From NCBI GenBank assembly GCA_900491605.1, contig UESW01004010.1:981039-1045038 (forward strand): DNA of 64,000 nucleotides, written 5' to 3'. Below are positions 43,301 through 53,463 of the stretch, in pieces. The notes below the pieces were generated by a model. The model saw only the letters and a program-made list of their open reading frames with translations. It ran no database searches and was not told the origin of the DNA. The position numbers and the translations under genes are program-made. How positions within the stretch are numbered: position 1 is the first letter of the stretch; every line of letters starts with the position of its first letter. Source of the stretch: Calamus simplicifolius (Eukaryota; Streptophyta; Magnoliopsida; Arecales; Arecaceae).

Positions 43301-43790
43301 CAAGGCAGGTGGGCGGACGAGTTGCACCACGTCCTATGGGCCTACCGCACCACCCCGAGAGTCCCCACAGGTGAAACCCCATTCCGGATGGCCTTCGGCA
43401 CAGAGGCCGTTATCCCTGTAGAGATAGGCCTCCCTTCGCTGCGGGTGGAAAGCTACTCAGAGGAAGCCAGTGACGAACAGCTCCGCACCAACCTCGACCT
43501 GATAGAGGAGGTTAGAGAGAAAGCCCGGATCAGAGTGGCTGCCTATCAACAAAGGGTGGCCCGCTACCACGCCTCCAGAGTCAAAGGGAAAGCTTTCCTG
43601 CCCGGCGACCTTGTTCTCCGAAAGCATCTGTCTCCAAACCGCTGGAACAAGGAAAACTGGCACCAAATTGGGAAGGCCCCTACCAAGTGGCGGAGATCGT
43701 CGGACCGAGGACCTACAAGCTGCAAGATTTGAGCGGAAAGTCTGTCCCCCGAACTGGAACTCAGACAATCTCCGTAAGTATTATCAATAG
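40360..43790 (+). pseudogene. Gypsy 3 pol: protease end, RT, two RNase H domains, integrase
   Basis: Begins inside the protease (NAIFGRPGLMSLKTVVSIPH). RT: MLTFMDAYSGYNQIRM, MPFGLKNAGATYRRLVN and catalytic YMDD (VYMDDMLVKSKE), 41040-41600. Gypsy RNase H: FLYLAVS and KPIYYVSRLLRNAETRYSRI, 41659-41930. Archaeal-type RNase H: WLLHVDGSSNAHRSGAGLVL and SNNEAEYEALLAGL, 41928-42299. Integrase: zinc-binding HEGICSNHLGGRS..CDPCQRQ, core MDILGPFPLATG, FVAIDYFTKWVEAEAVAQ, HTIITDNGRQFDN, then LWAYRTTPRVPTGETPF and the C-terminal YQVAEIVGPRTYKLQDL region, which follows a further frame change near 43650-43690. At least six frame changes (near 40860, 41600, 41690, 41930, 42270, 42960, 43230) make it a pseudogene. 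Confidence 0.93.
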
Positions 43791-43960
43791 GGTATGTCCT
43801 GCAAAGGCTCACCTCATTATACCTTGTTATACCTTTCTGTCGGCGCATGTTTTCATAATTTACAACATGAATCATCACACATTATGTTGCCAAAGATTGC
43901 GAAAAGAAACAGGTGCTGCTCACCAATCCTCGCACGACCGAGTTGCCTATTTGCACAGGG

Positions 43961-45010
43961 AATCTCCGAACCTTGGCAGGGCCAAGTAAAAAATCTCCGA
44001 ACCTCGGTTGGGCGAGCAACAAAATCTTGAACCTTGGCAGGGCCAAGTAAAAAATCTCCGAACCTTGGCAGGGCCAAGTAAAAAATCTCCGAACCTCGGC
44101 CGGCCGAGCAATAAATTCTCCGAACCTTGGCAGGGCCAAGTAAAAAATCTCCGAACCTCGGCTGGGCCGAGCAACAAAATCTCCGAACCTTGGCAGGGCC
44201 AAGTAAAAAATCTTCGAACCTTGGCAGGGCCAAGTAAAAAATCTCCGAACCTCGGCGGGCCGAGCAACAAAATCTCCGAACCTTGGCAGGGCCAAGTAAA
44301 AAATCTCCGAACCTCGGCTGGGCCGAGCAACAAATTCTCCGAACCTTGGCAAGGCCAAGTAAAAAATCTCCGAACCTTGGCAGGGCCAAGTAAAAAATCT
44401 CCGAACCTCGGCTGGGCCAGCAACAAATTCTCCGAACCTTGGCAGGGCCAAGTAAAAAATCTCCGAACCTTGGCTGGGCCGAGCAACAAAATCTCCGAAC
44501 CTTGGCAGACCAAGTAAAAAATCTCCGAACCTCGGCTGGGCCGAGCAACAAATTCTCTGAACCTTGGCAGGGCCAAGTAAAAAATCTCCGAACCTCGGCG
44601 GGCCGAGCAACAAAATCTCGAACCTTGGCAGGGCCAAGTAAAAAATCTCCGAACCTCGGCGGGCCGAGCAACAAAATCTCCGAACCTTGGCAGGGCCAAG
44701 TAAAAAATCTCCGAACCTCGGCTGGGCCGAGCAACAAATTCTCCGAACCTTGGCAGGGCCAAGTAAAAAATCTCCGAACCTCGGCCGGGCCGAGCAACAA
44801 AATCTCCGAACCTTGGCAGGGCCAAGTAAAAAATCTCCGAACCTCGGCTGGGCCGAGCAACAAATTCTCCGAACCTTGGCAGGGCCAGGTAAAAAATCTC
44901 CGAACCTCGGCTGGGCCGAGCAACAAAATCTCCGAACCTTGGCAGGGCCAAGTAAAAAATCTCCGAACCTCGGCTGGGCCGAGTAACAAAATCTCGGCAC
45001 GGCCGAGCGA
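43961..45010 (+). repeat. 63-bp tandem array of paired palindromes (~16 copies)
   Basis: Unit: GAACCTTGGCAGGGCCAAGT, AAAAAATCTCCGAACCTCGG, CTGGGCCGAGCAACAAAATC, TCC. Each unit holds two hairpin-forming inverted repeats, CTTGGC/GCCAAG and CTCGGC/GCCGAG. Because 63 is a multiple of three, the array keeps several frames open on both strands for over 300 codons. These ORFs are artefacts. Diverged copies recur at 46486-46650. Confidence 0.95.
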
Positions 45011-45684
45011 CAAGATCCCCGAGCCTAGACAGGGCTGCGATCTTTAAAGCCCCGGCCGAGACCGGAGTGCGTAAACCTTGGCCAAAGCCAAGGGCTACAT
45101 TCTGCCGCTAGAAACCTCGGCCAAAGCCGGGGAGCGACCTTAGTTATCAAGTTCCTCGGGCCAACCGAGTGATATTCCCGCGCCCTGGTCGCGCCCGACG
45201 ACCAAATCGTCAGCCAAAAGAGCAAAGCTCTCGCGCCTTAGCTGCACCCCAGGGCGTCGTTTGAAACAGGGTAGCTTCTCGAATACCCTAAAAATGAAAA
45301 CGAAGGCAAAAACCTCCTGATACTCCGAAGAAGTAAAGGAACTCCTTCTGAAGAACCGCCTAGGTCCGCCACTGGTCCAAACAGAGACCAGTGACCCCCA
45401 AGAAAACTCGGGTTCGGATTCGGGCAGCTTACAAGCCCCGACCAATCTAAACGACCCCCTAAACTATGTTCAAATTCGGGTGGCCTACGTGCCCTAAATG
45501 AAACCCGCCCGTGATCTCCTAAAATCAGCTCGAACTCGGGCGACTGATAGATCCCAATCTGATATGGGCAAATGCTCTGGGAACAACAGAATGCACAGTA
45601 TGACAAATCTTTATATTCATTGATTAAAAAGAAAGGAGAGACAACAACGGCAAAAGAAAGGAAAAGAAGCAGAAAGAGCCCTCG

Positions 45685-45992
45685 CTAAGGCTCACTGTCT
45701 TCTCCGGAAGCTAGCAAATCCTCCAAACGCTGGGAGAGCTCGGCAACTTGTCGGTGGAGAGATGATATCTCCCCCCGTTGCCGGTCCACCACCCCGCGGA
45801 GGGCCGCGACCTCCCTCGTGGAGACGGCGACGTAGCCCTCGACGACCCTTTCGAGCCGCTCGTGGCTCGCGAAAGCCGACGCCAAGACCTGGGCGTCGAC
45901 CGTGATAGTAGGGCGACCCCCCTCGGACGCATTGAGCCATTCATCATCGCGCTTAATCTGTCGGATGGTTGCTCTCCTTCTCGAGAAGCCAT
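45685..45992 (-). pseudogene. Small antisense coiled-coil ORF in gypsy 3
   Basis: Minus-strand MASREGEQPSDR at 45992. After a frame change near 45955 the sequence reads RPTITVDAQVLASAFASHER and VVDRQRGEISSLHRQVAELS, a heptad-rich helix ending GEDSEP at 45685. About 100 residues in total. Antisense to pol like the larger gene at 48582-51707, but I recognise no family. Confidence 0.4.
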
Positions 45993-46485
45993 GTTGAAAG
46001 CTGCACTAAGATCGAACCGAAAGGATGGAAAACACCAGCACCCCCGTCCGTATTTATACTTTTCAAGCGAGTATTTCGATCAGTCGGGCCGTAACCACCG
46101 ACCCGTGAGAATTCGCCACGTATCACCACTTTAACTGGCACCTGCAGAGTCCGAAAGGTCATGCCCCATCCCAAGCGAAATCGGTAATGCGACGGACTGT
46201 TCGGGAACCCCCCTTTTCTTCTCTGGGAACGGGGTACCTCCCAATCTGCCGGCCCCCCGCAATAAATGCTCTCAACACTTCCCCAAGCTCTTTTAAGCTG
46301 GCCGCCTTTCGGGAAGCGTGGAAAAGAAAGGGCTCCAGCGCCTGACAATAATTCGTTCCCTCAGGACTAGTCAGGTCACAAATGGAGGGCCCGTTCTGCC
46401 TTGACGCCCCTCACCGAACCCTGCAGGGACCTAGCATTGTACTTATGGTGACGACCAAGCCACCCCTTCGAGCTCTGAATCTCCG

Positions 46486-46650
46486 AACCTTGGCAGGGCC
46501 AAGCGACTAATCTCCGAACCTCGGCGGGGCCGAGCAACAAAATCTTCGAACCTTGGCAGGGCCAAGCAACCGTTCTCCGAACCTCGGCAGGGCCGAGCCA
46601 TAAATATCCGAACTCCAACAAGGTCGAGGCATGAATCTCCGAGCTTCGGC
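46486..46650 (+). repeat. Diverged outliers of the 63-bp array
   Basis: CTCCGAACCTTGGCAGGGCC and CCTCGGCGGGGCCGAGCAAC units recur here 1.5 kb beyond the main array, with more substitutions. Confidence 0.85.
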
Positions 46651-49044
46651 CAGAGTTAAGGAACATATTTTGCCACCAAACAACCTCTAAACCTCCATCT
46701 AAACCCGGGTAGCTTACAAGCCCCAACTAGTTCGGATGGCGTGGGATCCTCGCCTAAAAACGAGCGAGATGCCCTTATGTCCCGCGGCCAACAACAACAA
46801 CTTGGCACAGAAGAAACATAAACTGAGAAATAGAGCAAAACTTTCTTTATTTCATTGCCACCGAAACCGATTACAACTGCCTGAGAGGCATTACAAGAGC
46901 ATTGAAATGCACAAAATAAAGACGAGCACAAAGCTCGGGCAACTGCTCCAAAGCAAATCTGGGCGACTGTAATGCTCCGGCGTCTGGACCGACAAATCGA
47001 ACGAACCACGAACAGTCAGCTCGAGCCGATAATGGGCGGGCGACATGGACCAACAGTTGCGACCAGCTTCGGTAAATAATGATATCTCGGCGACCCAACC
47101 GGGATATCAGAGTGATTGGAAAGGGTGGACGGGATATTACCCCAAACCACCCAACCGAGAGGCCCCCCGACGAGTAGGTAGGAAGCCCGCGGACCCCGGC
47201 GCCAGAACGCTCTCCCAAACTGAGTGTGTACCGCCCCACCTTGCCCAAACTCAAAGGCAAGGTACCTGCGGGCGACACACCATCGCCCCCTCCTCATGTG
47301 GCAAAAGATTCCCCAGGCGGGCAAGCCCAGGAATCCAAATCAAGGGAGGAGGAGAAGTTCAAGCGAGTCATGGGGAGCCCGCGTACACTTCCTATCGTAC
47401 GTCCCTAAGGGAGAACCACAAAGGACACACGGGAAGCGCATATGTGCGCTCTCCGTGTGATCTCTGCGTCCCTCCTATGCGCTCTCCATATGATCTCCGG
47501 GGCTCATCCCCTAAGGGTGAGCCACTCTTCAGCGGCTCCTTCATCGCCCCAACTATCCGGAGGAGAAAGGCTTATGAAAGGAAAGCTCGACCCTCCGCTC
47601 GCAACGCCAGAGAAATGAGCATGGTGGAAACTCCAACAGCGAAGGAAACTTTGAGGATGGCCTAACACGACCCCTCTTCCCCCCTTTTTATAGACAGAAT
47701 GAACCAGGAACAGCTATCAAAGCCGAAAGCCCCAGATTCAAAGCACCTAACCCATGTCGCCACGTGTCCTCCCAGGACGAAAGCAGCGCCCCACCGCGCG
47801 CCAAGCCCATCGCCTAAACCATGACGCATGCAAAGATTTCCTTTGATCCCGAATCATGGTTGTCGAACAAGAAAATCGCCCGCCGATCCTACGGAAACTG
47901 ACAGATCCAGGGGATCATCCTACGAAAACGACATCCTCCAATGGCGGACGAATACCTGCATCGTACGCCGAAACAACCCGCATGGGAAAAGACCAGCACA
48001 ATAAAGGCCTCCCGGAAGGCTCCAAGGCAGCTTTTTACTGGCATCAAAGCCGTATCATCCATTTCGGCAAAACGAAAATCGACTCGCCTGAGAAGAGACA
48101 GGGAACAAAACAATTAAGGGGTGCGGACGCCGTGCGTTCCTCGGAACAAACCCCCAGTCTAATTGCGCGTAAGGTCTAGGCATCACCTAACCCCCTTCTT
48201 GTGGGGCCAGAGCTGTTCCTATACTTCAAAAACCAATTGAAGTATCCGCTCCAGCCGGGCTACTTTGTCCTTCGGCCCCAGCCGAGCTACTTCGCCCTTC
48301 AGCCCCGAAAAGGCTATCTCGTTCTTCGAATTTTTGTTAAACCACCATGTCATTCGGCCTGAGCCAAGTTAAATCGTCTCACACCGGGCTGCGTTGACGT
48401 CCGACCTTTTCATCGAGACAGCCCCACGCCTTAGCCTCTACCAGGGTATTTCGCCAAAACTCGAGACAAGGAACCATTCAGGGAAGACAAACAAATGGAA
48501 AATGGCCAATTTATTTATTGATCTCCGGTCGAATTACAAAACAAAAGAGAGGAAAGAAAACACATATGGCCCCCAAAAGGGTCAAGACTTGGGATCAACC
48601 CCAGCATCTCCAGCGGCCGCATCAGCAGGGGCGTTGCTTGGCTCTCCCTTCTCGAAGGTGCTACGACGAGATACGTCGGCGGTCGCATCAATTCCCAGGA
48701 TGGCATCGAGGTCAACATCAGATATTTCTCCATATTCGTCCTCCTCGACCCCCGGGGTGTAAGCTTCATAATGTTCAGCATCTAGGCACGACAGGTCCAG
48801 GTCCGGGTAAGCCTGGGCAACCTTGGCCCTTGCCTCATCTTCACCCAGCTGAAATGCGTCGGCATAGGCCCCTACGTTCGTCGGTGAACTCGGTGGATTT
48901 CTTGTACTCCTCCACCGCCGAAGAGGCCCGCACACTTGCCTCGTTTAATTGCTTCTCCAGTTCGGAGATTCTTCGGTGCCTCAAGGCCGCCTCCTCTCCG
49001 AACGCCTCCAACCGTCTCTGGAATTCCTGCCTCATCTTATGCGT

Positions 49045-49113
49045 CTGCAGGCAAAAAGGCCGAGTAAAGCAGAAATCGAAAGGTCAAAATGAATGGATCC
49101 AATAAGGCCATAC
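49045..49113 (-). other. Intron 3 of the gypsy 3 antisense gene (69 bp)
   Basis: Donor GATCAG|GTATGG, acceptor GCCTGCAG|ACGC, with a pyrimidine-rich stretch before the acceptor. Confidence 0.65.
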
Positions 49114-49850
49114 CTGATCCTCCCGCCGGGCTAACTCGCCCTCTAGCACGTGAACCCTGTTGAGAGCCCTAGACCTGGCCGACTGGCTCTGGCGAAGGTT
49201 CTCTTTTAGCTCGTCCACCCGGGTCTGGGTATCTCCAACTTCCTGACGGGCAAAGTCGACCTCATCTGACAGTCGGGCAGCACGTTCATCCGACCACTTT
49301 AGCCGATCCTGTGTATCGGCAAGCTCCTTGCTTAGGCGAGTGAGGTGGTCCTGCTGCCGCCGGCATTTGCGCTCTCCCTCCTCGAGCTTTTTACTCCAGC
49401 CGGCCTTATCTTCAGCGTGGCTAGCTTTCAGCTGGTCCCACCTCTTATCAAAGCATAGCTGCATGAACTTAACCTTGCCTTCATGTTCCGCCCTGACCTG
49501 AGCAAGCTCCAAATTAGCCTTCTCGGATTGCTCACGGAAGCCTTGAAGCTCGCCAATCTGAACAGTAAGTTGGGAGGCTCTTTCCCTCTCAGCCGCAAGG
49601 ATCCTGTTGGCCTCCTCAAGCTCCCGCTGGAGCTCACCAACCTGTGCAGCGAGTCGGGGGGCTCTCTCCCTCTCAACTGCAAGAATTCTGCGAGCCTCCC
49701 CGAGCTCCCTCTGAAGGGTCACCAGGGCTCGAGAAAGTTTCTCAGTCGACTCCGCCCTCTCCTTGAAAAGATCGGCCTCATAGCGGGCCCGGGCCCAAGC
49801 TCCAACCGCCAGATGCAAGCCCATTTCAATGCCCTCATGATCAGGGCGCT

Positions 49851-49927
49851 CTGCGAAAAAAGCATGACACGCATAAAAGATAGCCGAGCTAACTAACCAA
49901 AGAGCCAACCTCGGTGCGATAACTTAC
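49851..49927 (-). other. Intron 2 of the gypsy 3 antisense gene (77 bp)
   Basis: Donor CGG|GTAAGTT (perfect plant consensus) and acceptor TTTTTTCGCAG|AGCG. It sits at the linker/coiled-coil border, the same place as the 88-bp intron in element X. Confidence 0.72.
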
Positions 49928-50979
49928 CCGAGACGCATAGTCTGTGGCGATCCTTGTAAGAGCAAGGTCATCAATCTCGGGGAGGAGGAAAGCCTCGTTT
50001 GGCACCCCAGCACTACGGAAAGCCACCTCGACAAGGTCTTCCGGGTAACCCCCTCCAATTGAAGAACTCTCCTCTCCCTGGAATGCGGACCGTATCAGAG
50101 CGGAGAACCTGGCGCTTACTTCCGGGTCGCACGAATGGAAGTCTGCCCCCAGGGAACCATCCAGAACTCCCGACCCACGAGCTTCTTGACAGCCCGGCTT
50201 CCGCCGCCAGGGCCCTCACTTGGGAAGCCTCGGACGTTTCGGCTCCAACAAGGAAGGCCCCGGCCGAAGCATCCCCTTTGCTCGCCGGCTCCCCTCCTTC
50301 TCCTCCCTCTTCTCCTTCCTCTTCTTCTTCTTCTGCTTGTCTCCCCAGAGATTTCCCTGCCCGCGACAGGCCCTTCAGGAACTTCTGCTCCCTCCGGAGC
50401 CCCCTATTCCTCGGCGGGAGGCCCCTCACCAGAGAGCCCCCCGCGAACTTCGGTCGCCGGTCCCGCAGGTTCGGCCATCTCCTCATCGCCCGTTGGCTCC
50501 CCCATCGACGGCCCAAGCCGGTCCTCAGCAGCCGCAGCCTCTTCCCTACCTCGGTGGAAGCGGAGGCTGCCCCCACTTTCTCCTGTGACTTCGCCGAGCC
50601 ATCGGCCCCCAATGAGGGAGATCGAACCGCCTCACCTGCGGGAGCCCCAGGCCAACCGGTGTTTCCCCTTCGCCATCATCAGACAAAACGACGACGGGGG
50701 GGAAACCTCAGCAGCCTCCTCCGAAACCCCCGACTTCCCGATCTTCACGCCTGGACAGATCCTCCTCCGCCGCTGAAAGATCAGGCACCGCCAGAACTCC
50801 GGCAGTTTCGGCCTGCGGCGACGAAGAGCGCCGACTGTCACCATCTCTCCCGGTCCCCCTGGAGCGGGAACCGGAAGGGCGAAGCCTCTTCTCGGACCGA
50901 GGCTTGCTACCGGAACCAGATCTCCTACGGCGCTTTCCTAGCTCCTCCCTCATCTGGTCTGCGAACGCCGACTTTTCGG

Positions 50980-51067
50980 CTGTAGGAGCAATACGATTCG
51001 CTCATTAGCTCACACAGAAATCAAAGATGAAGCCACACTGGATTGTCAGCTACGGGATAATACTCAC
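50980..51067 (-). other. Intron 1 of the gypsy 3 antisense gene (~88 bp)
   Basis: Donor GCG|GTGAGTA, acceptor CTCCTACAG|CCG. An alternative acceptor (TTCGCAG) lies 21 bp downstream in the same frame. Confidence 0.55.
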
Positions 51068-51707
51068 CGCGAGGATCGAAGGGACTTAACCCGGCCGAAA
51101 AGAGCATCCTCTGATAAGAGAACGCTAGCTGGGAGCGCCTGACTGCTGCGCAGCACAACCAAATCCCTCTTCTCCGAATCAGTCAATTCCGGTGTGCTTC
51201 CGGATCCTTCACGTACTGCCCCAGACCCGAGGGAAATCCAAACCAGTGTTCCCCCTGACTATGAGGAACCGCGACTTCCACTCCTTTATCGACGAAGGGT
51301 TGTCCGATATCATCTTGAAAGATCTCCGGGGACCGATGTAAGGCCATTCTGAGGCCCTTCGGAGACCAGATTGAAACACACCCTGAACAGTGAGAGGGTC
51401 GCTGTCACCCCAAGGCGCTTGCACAACGAGATGAACCCGATGAGGTTGCGCCAACTGTTGGGGGCCACCATGGTGAAACATATGTTGTAGAACCTCATCA
51501 CCTCCCGCACCAACGGATGAAGGGGGAACCGGAGGCCTGCCCTCAAGCTCTCCTCATAGCAGAACGTTCCATCCTCTAAGCCGGACGTCACTCTATCCTC
51601 CGCCGCTGGAACCAACAAGATGACGTCCGAGGGATCTTGTACAAGCGACGCATCCGCTCCAGATCAGCCAGGGTCACCTCCGAAACCTGGTCGCTTGGGC
51701 TCACCAT

Positions 51708-52108
51708 GTCCTCGATCGCAAGAGACAACGAGCAGAATCGCAGCGAGAGCAAGAAGACGAAGTTCTTCGAAGGAGAACGGAAGGGGCTCTACAAATAAAG
51801 TAGCGCGCCATAACTCCTTTTTTCCAATCGAAACCGCCTCAGGGTGAGGATGGGGCGTCCTAACCTAGGCGTCCGGAACTGTCGCTGCGGGCGCCGTAAG
51901 GTCGGGATTTCCCACGTGGCATCTCCCAGCCGTTACCTTCGCTCCTAAGGAATGACGGATCCGCCTCGGAAAGGCAAGATGGCCCCACGGCATTAATTGA
52001 GGGCATCATCGCAAAGGCAATCAAATACGCATCCCCAAATGCAGATCACCACCCAAGCCTATACTCCCTACGCCCGAACCTACGCTTCGAACTAGGGAGT
52101 GGGGCATG
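51708..52108 (+). other. Gypsy 3 3' spacer and polypurine tract
   Basis: Non-coding in the element's sense direction; ends AGGGAGTGGGGCATG at 52108, the polypurine tract before the 3' LTR. This stretch is also upstream of the antisense gene, so any promoter of that gene would lie here or in the LTR. Confidence 0.7.
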
Positions 52109-52239
52109 TGTTAGGGGTAAAATCGTCATTGCATTGATAGTCGTGCAAGGAGGCTAAGGTCGACCCCATCCCTCCGCCCGTTATGATATCCCGAGGGATA
52201 AGCTAAGCTAATGTGATCCATCGGGTTTGTGACCTCCCA

Positions 52240-52620
52240 GCTTCCTATAGCTCGGCCTCCCCGAACCTCCCCTGGTTCATCTTCCCCGAGCTTCCATAGC
52301 TCGGTCCTCCCAAGCTTCCTGTAGCTCCTCCCCGAACCTCCCTTGGTTCGTCTTCCCCGAGCTTCCATAGCTCGGCCCTCCCGAGCTTCCTGTAGCTCGG
52401 CCTCCCCGAGCTTCCATAGCTCGCTCTCCCGAGCTTCCTGTAGCTCGGCTCCCCTGAGCTTCCTGTAGCTCGGCTCCCCGGGCTTCCATAGCTCGGCTTT
52501 CTCGGGCTTCCATAGCTCGGTTCCCCCGAGCCTCCTGTAGCTCGGTTTCCCCAAACTTCCATAACTCGGTTTCCCCAAGCCTCCCATGGCTCGCTTTTTC
52601 TGAGCCACCTATAGCTCAGC
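52240..52620 (+). repeat. ~24-bp array in gypsy 3 LTR (~15 copies)
   Basis: Units GAGCTTCC(ATA/TGT)AGCTCGGC(C)TCCCC, with inverted GAGCT/AGCTC pairs, upstream of the TATA box. Decays toward both ends. Confidence 0.9.
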
Positions 52621-52922
52621 TTCACTGAGCGATCCACGATCCAATACTCACCTCCGCGGAACCTGACGCGGGAGAGCCTAGGCCTATCGTAATAGCATCC
52701 CAGGCAAGGAATCATGTTGAGGAGTGGTCTAGAACCTAACACGGCTACCTGGGACCTACGCACCTACCAGATCTCAAGCCATCAAGGAGCTCTCCTAGCC
52801 GTCGATCCCCTAACGAACAAGATACGGATCCTACCGGCCCCACAACGGCCCGATTCGGTTCATCTTCGTATCCCAACAACCTGCGAACCTTCCAGAAGGC
52901 GCTCAGGATCTAGGTGACAGCC

Positions 52923-52930
52923 TATAAATA
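52923..52930 (+). promoter_or_regulatory. TATA box of gypsy 3 LTR
   Basis: CCTATAAATACGACACTCCC, followed about 30 bp later by CTCTCAGGTATGCTCTCACT and a CT-rich tract, the expected transcription start area. Confidence 0.7.
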
Positions 52931-53289
52931 CGACACTCCCAGATTCTCTCAGGTATGCTCTCACTCTCACTCTCACTCTCTCTCTCTCCCCAGCTGCTCG
53001 TCGGCGCTTCCCCCTAGAGCTTCCGATCGGTCGCCCCCGGAGAGACTCCCCGGAGAGATCCACCTCCCCATTTTCTGTTGATCATCGATCCCCCACTGAC
53101 TTGAGCGTCGGAGGGTCTTCCGCGGAGGGCCACCCCAATGCCTCTCGCGTGAGGACTTCTGTGCAGGTCCGTCCTAGGAGATCGACCGCGTCCAAGTCGG
53201 AGGATGGATCTCGGCGGCAACAAAGATCATGATAAAATCTCTCACCAAGTGATCAAGGCGTTATACCAATCTCTTTTTTTTTTGGCAGT

Positions 53290-53460
53290 CAAATCTGGTT
53301 GATGAGCTTAATTTGAGGACCTCGCTGAATTGGCTGAAAGTCCTCTCAAGGGAAGCGTCGTCCGTGGCACAGGGGAGCCTGCCAACGATACTAAATCCTC
53401 CCTGCGAAGACTGAATAAAGATGGGCTTAGAAGGTTGCTGCTTGCCGGTGGAGATGGATA
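53290..53460 (-). pseudogene. RRM-like fragment (glycine-rich RNA-binding protein type)
   Basis: Minus-strand FSIVGRLPCATDDASLERTF followed by SQFSEVL resembles the start of the RRM in plant glycine-rich RNA-binding proteins (LF.GGL..ATDD.SL..AFSQFGEV). Similarity ends after about 30 residues, followed by a short tail and an A-rich run. It lies between the gypsy 3 LTR and the hAT end. Too short to be certain. Confidence 0.42.
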
Positions 53461-53463
53461 CAG

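Larger units (their letters stand above)
45011..48581. other. Gypsy 3 GC-rich spacer between pol and antisense gene
   Basis: No domain recognised apart from the small antisense coiled-coil ORF at 45685-45992 and repeat copies at 46486-46650. Contains many short overlapping ORFs from GC-rich composition, and a short imperfect repeat of CCGAGCTACTTCGCCCTTC type near 48240-48320. Confidence 0.6.
48582..51707 (-). pseudogene. Antisense spliced gene of gypsy 3: Transposase_28-like domain plus coiled coil
   Basis: Opposite to gag-pol. Exon 1 (51707-51068): MVSPSDQVSEVTL, then in shifted frames SLRAGLRFPLHPLVREVM, VAPNSWRNLIGFISLCKRLG and SSIKEWKSRFLIVRG, aligning with the X gene domain. Exon 2 (50979-49928): basic/acidic linker (REELGKRRRRSGSGSKPRSE, a run of eight Glu/Gly residues), ending EIDDLALTRIATDYASR. 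Exon 3 (49850-49114): coiled coil of about 245 residues, e.g. LQRELEEANRILAAERERAS. Exon 4 (49044-48582): EEYKKSTEF.. and VGAYADAFQLGEDEARAKVA, matching the X C-terminus, then an acidic tail. Three GT-AG introns have good splice sites. Frame changes in exons 1, 2 and 4 mark decay. Function unknown. Confidence 0.75.
40360..53222 (+). mobile_element. Tat-lineage Ty3/gypsy element 3, lacking 5' LTR and gag in this assembly
   Basis: Plus-strand order: protease end, RT, RNase H, second (archaeal-type) RNase H, integrase, 63-bp array, GC-rich spacer, antisense gene on the minus strand, polypurine tract, 3' LTR 52109-53222. The second RNase H domain and the antisense extra ORF between pol and the 3' LTR are known features of Tat-lineage elements. 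The 5' part is missing at the N. Confidence 0.9.
52109..53222 (+). repeat. 3' LTR of gypsy 3 (1,114 bp)
   Basis: Starts TGTTAGGGGTAAAATCGTCA and ends CGGCGGCAACA, both similar to gypsy B LTR ends. Contains a ~24-bp repeat array (52240-52620) and a TATA box at 52923. Confidence 0.85.

Noticed and set aside
43853..45013. Very long minus- and plus-strand ORFs (up to 386 codons) over 43.9-45.0 kb
   Set aside because: They exist in several frames at once and encode simple repeats such as RFGDFLLGPAKV. The 63-bp repeat length, a multiple of three, keeps frames open. No start context or domain.
45011..48581. Many plus-strand ORFs of 60-206 codons in gypsy 3 spacer
   Set aside because: GC-rich DNA with few stops. 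Composition Pro/Arg/Ser-rich with no recognisable family, and they overlap ORFs on the other strand.
49999..50985. 328-codon plus-strand ORF
   Set aside because: Antisense shadow of linker exon 2 of the spliced minus-strand gene; low-complexity Pro/Ser/Arg composition.
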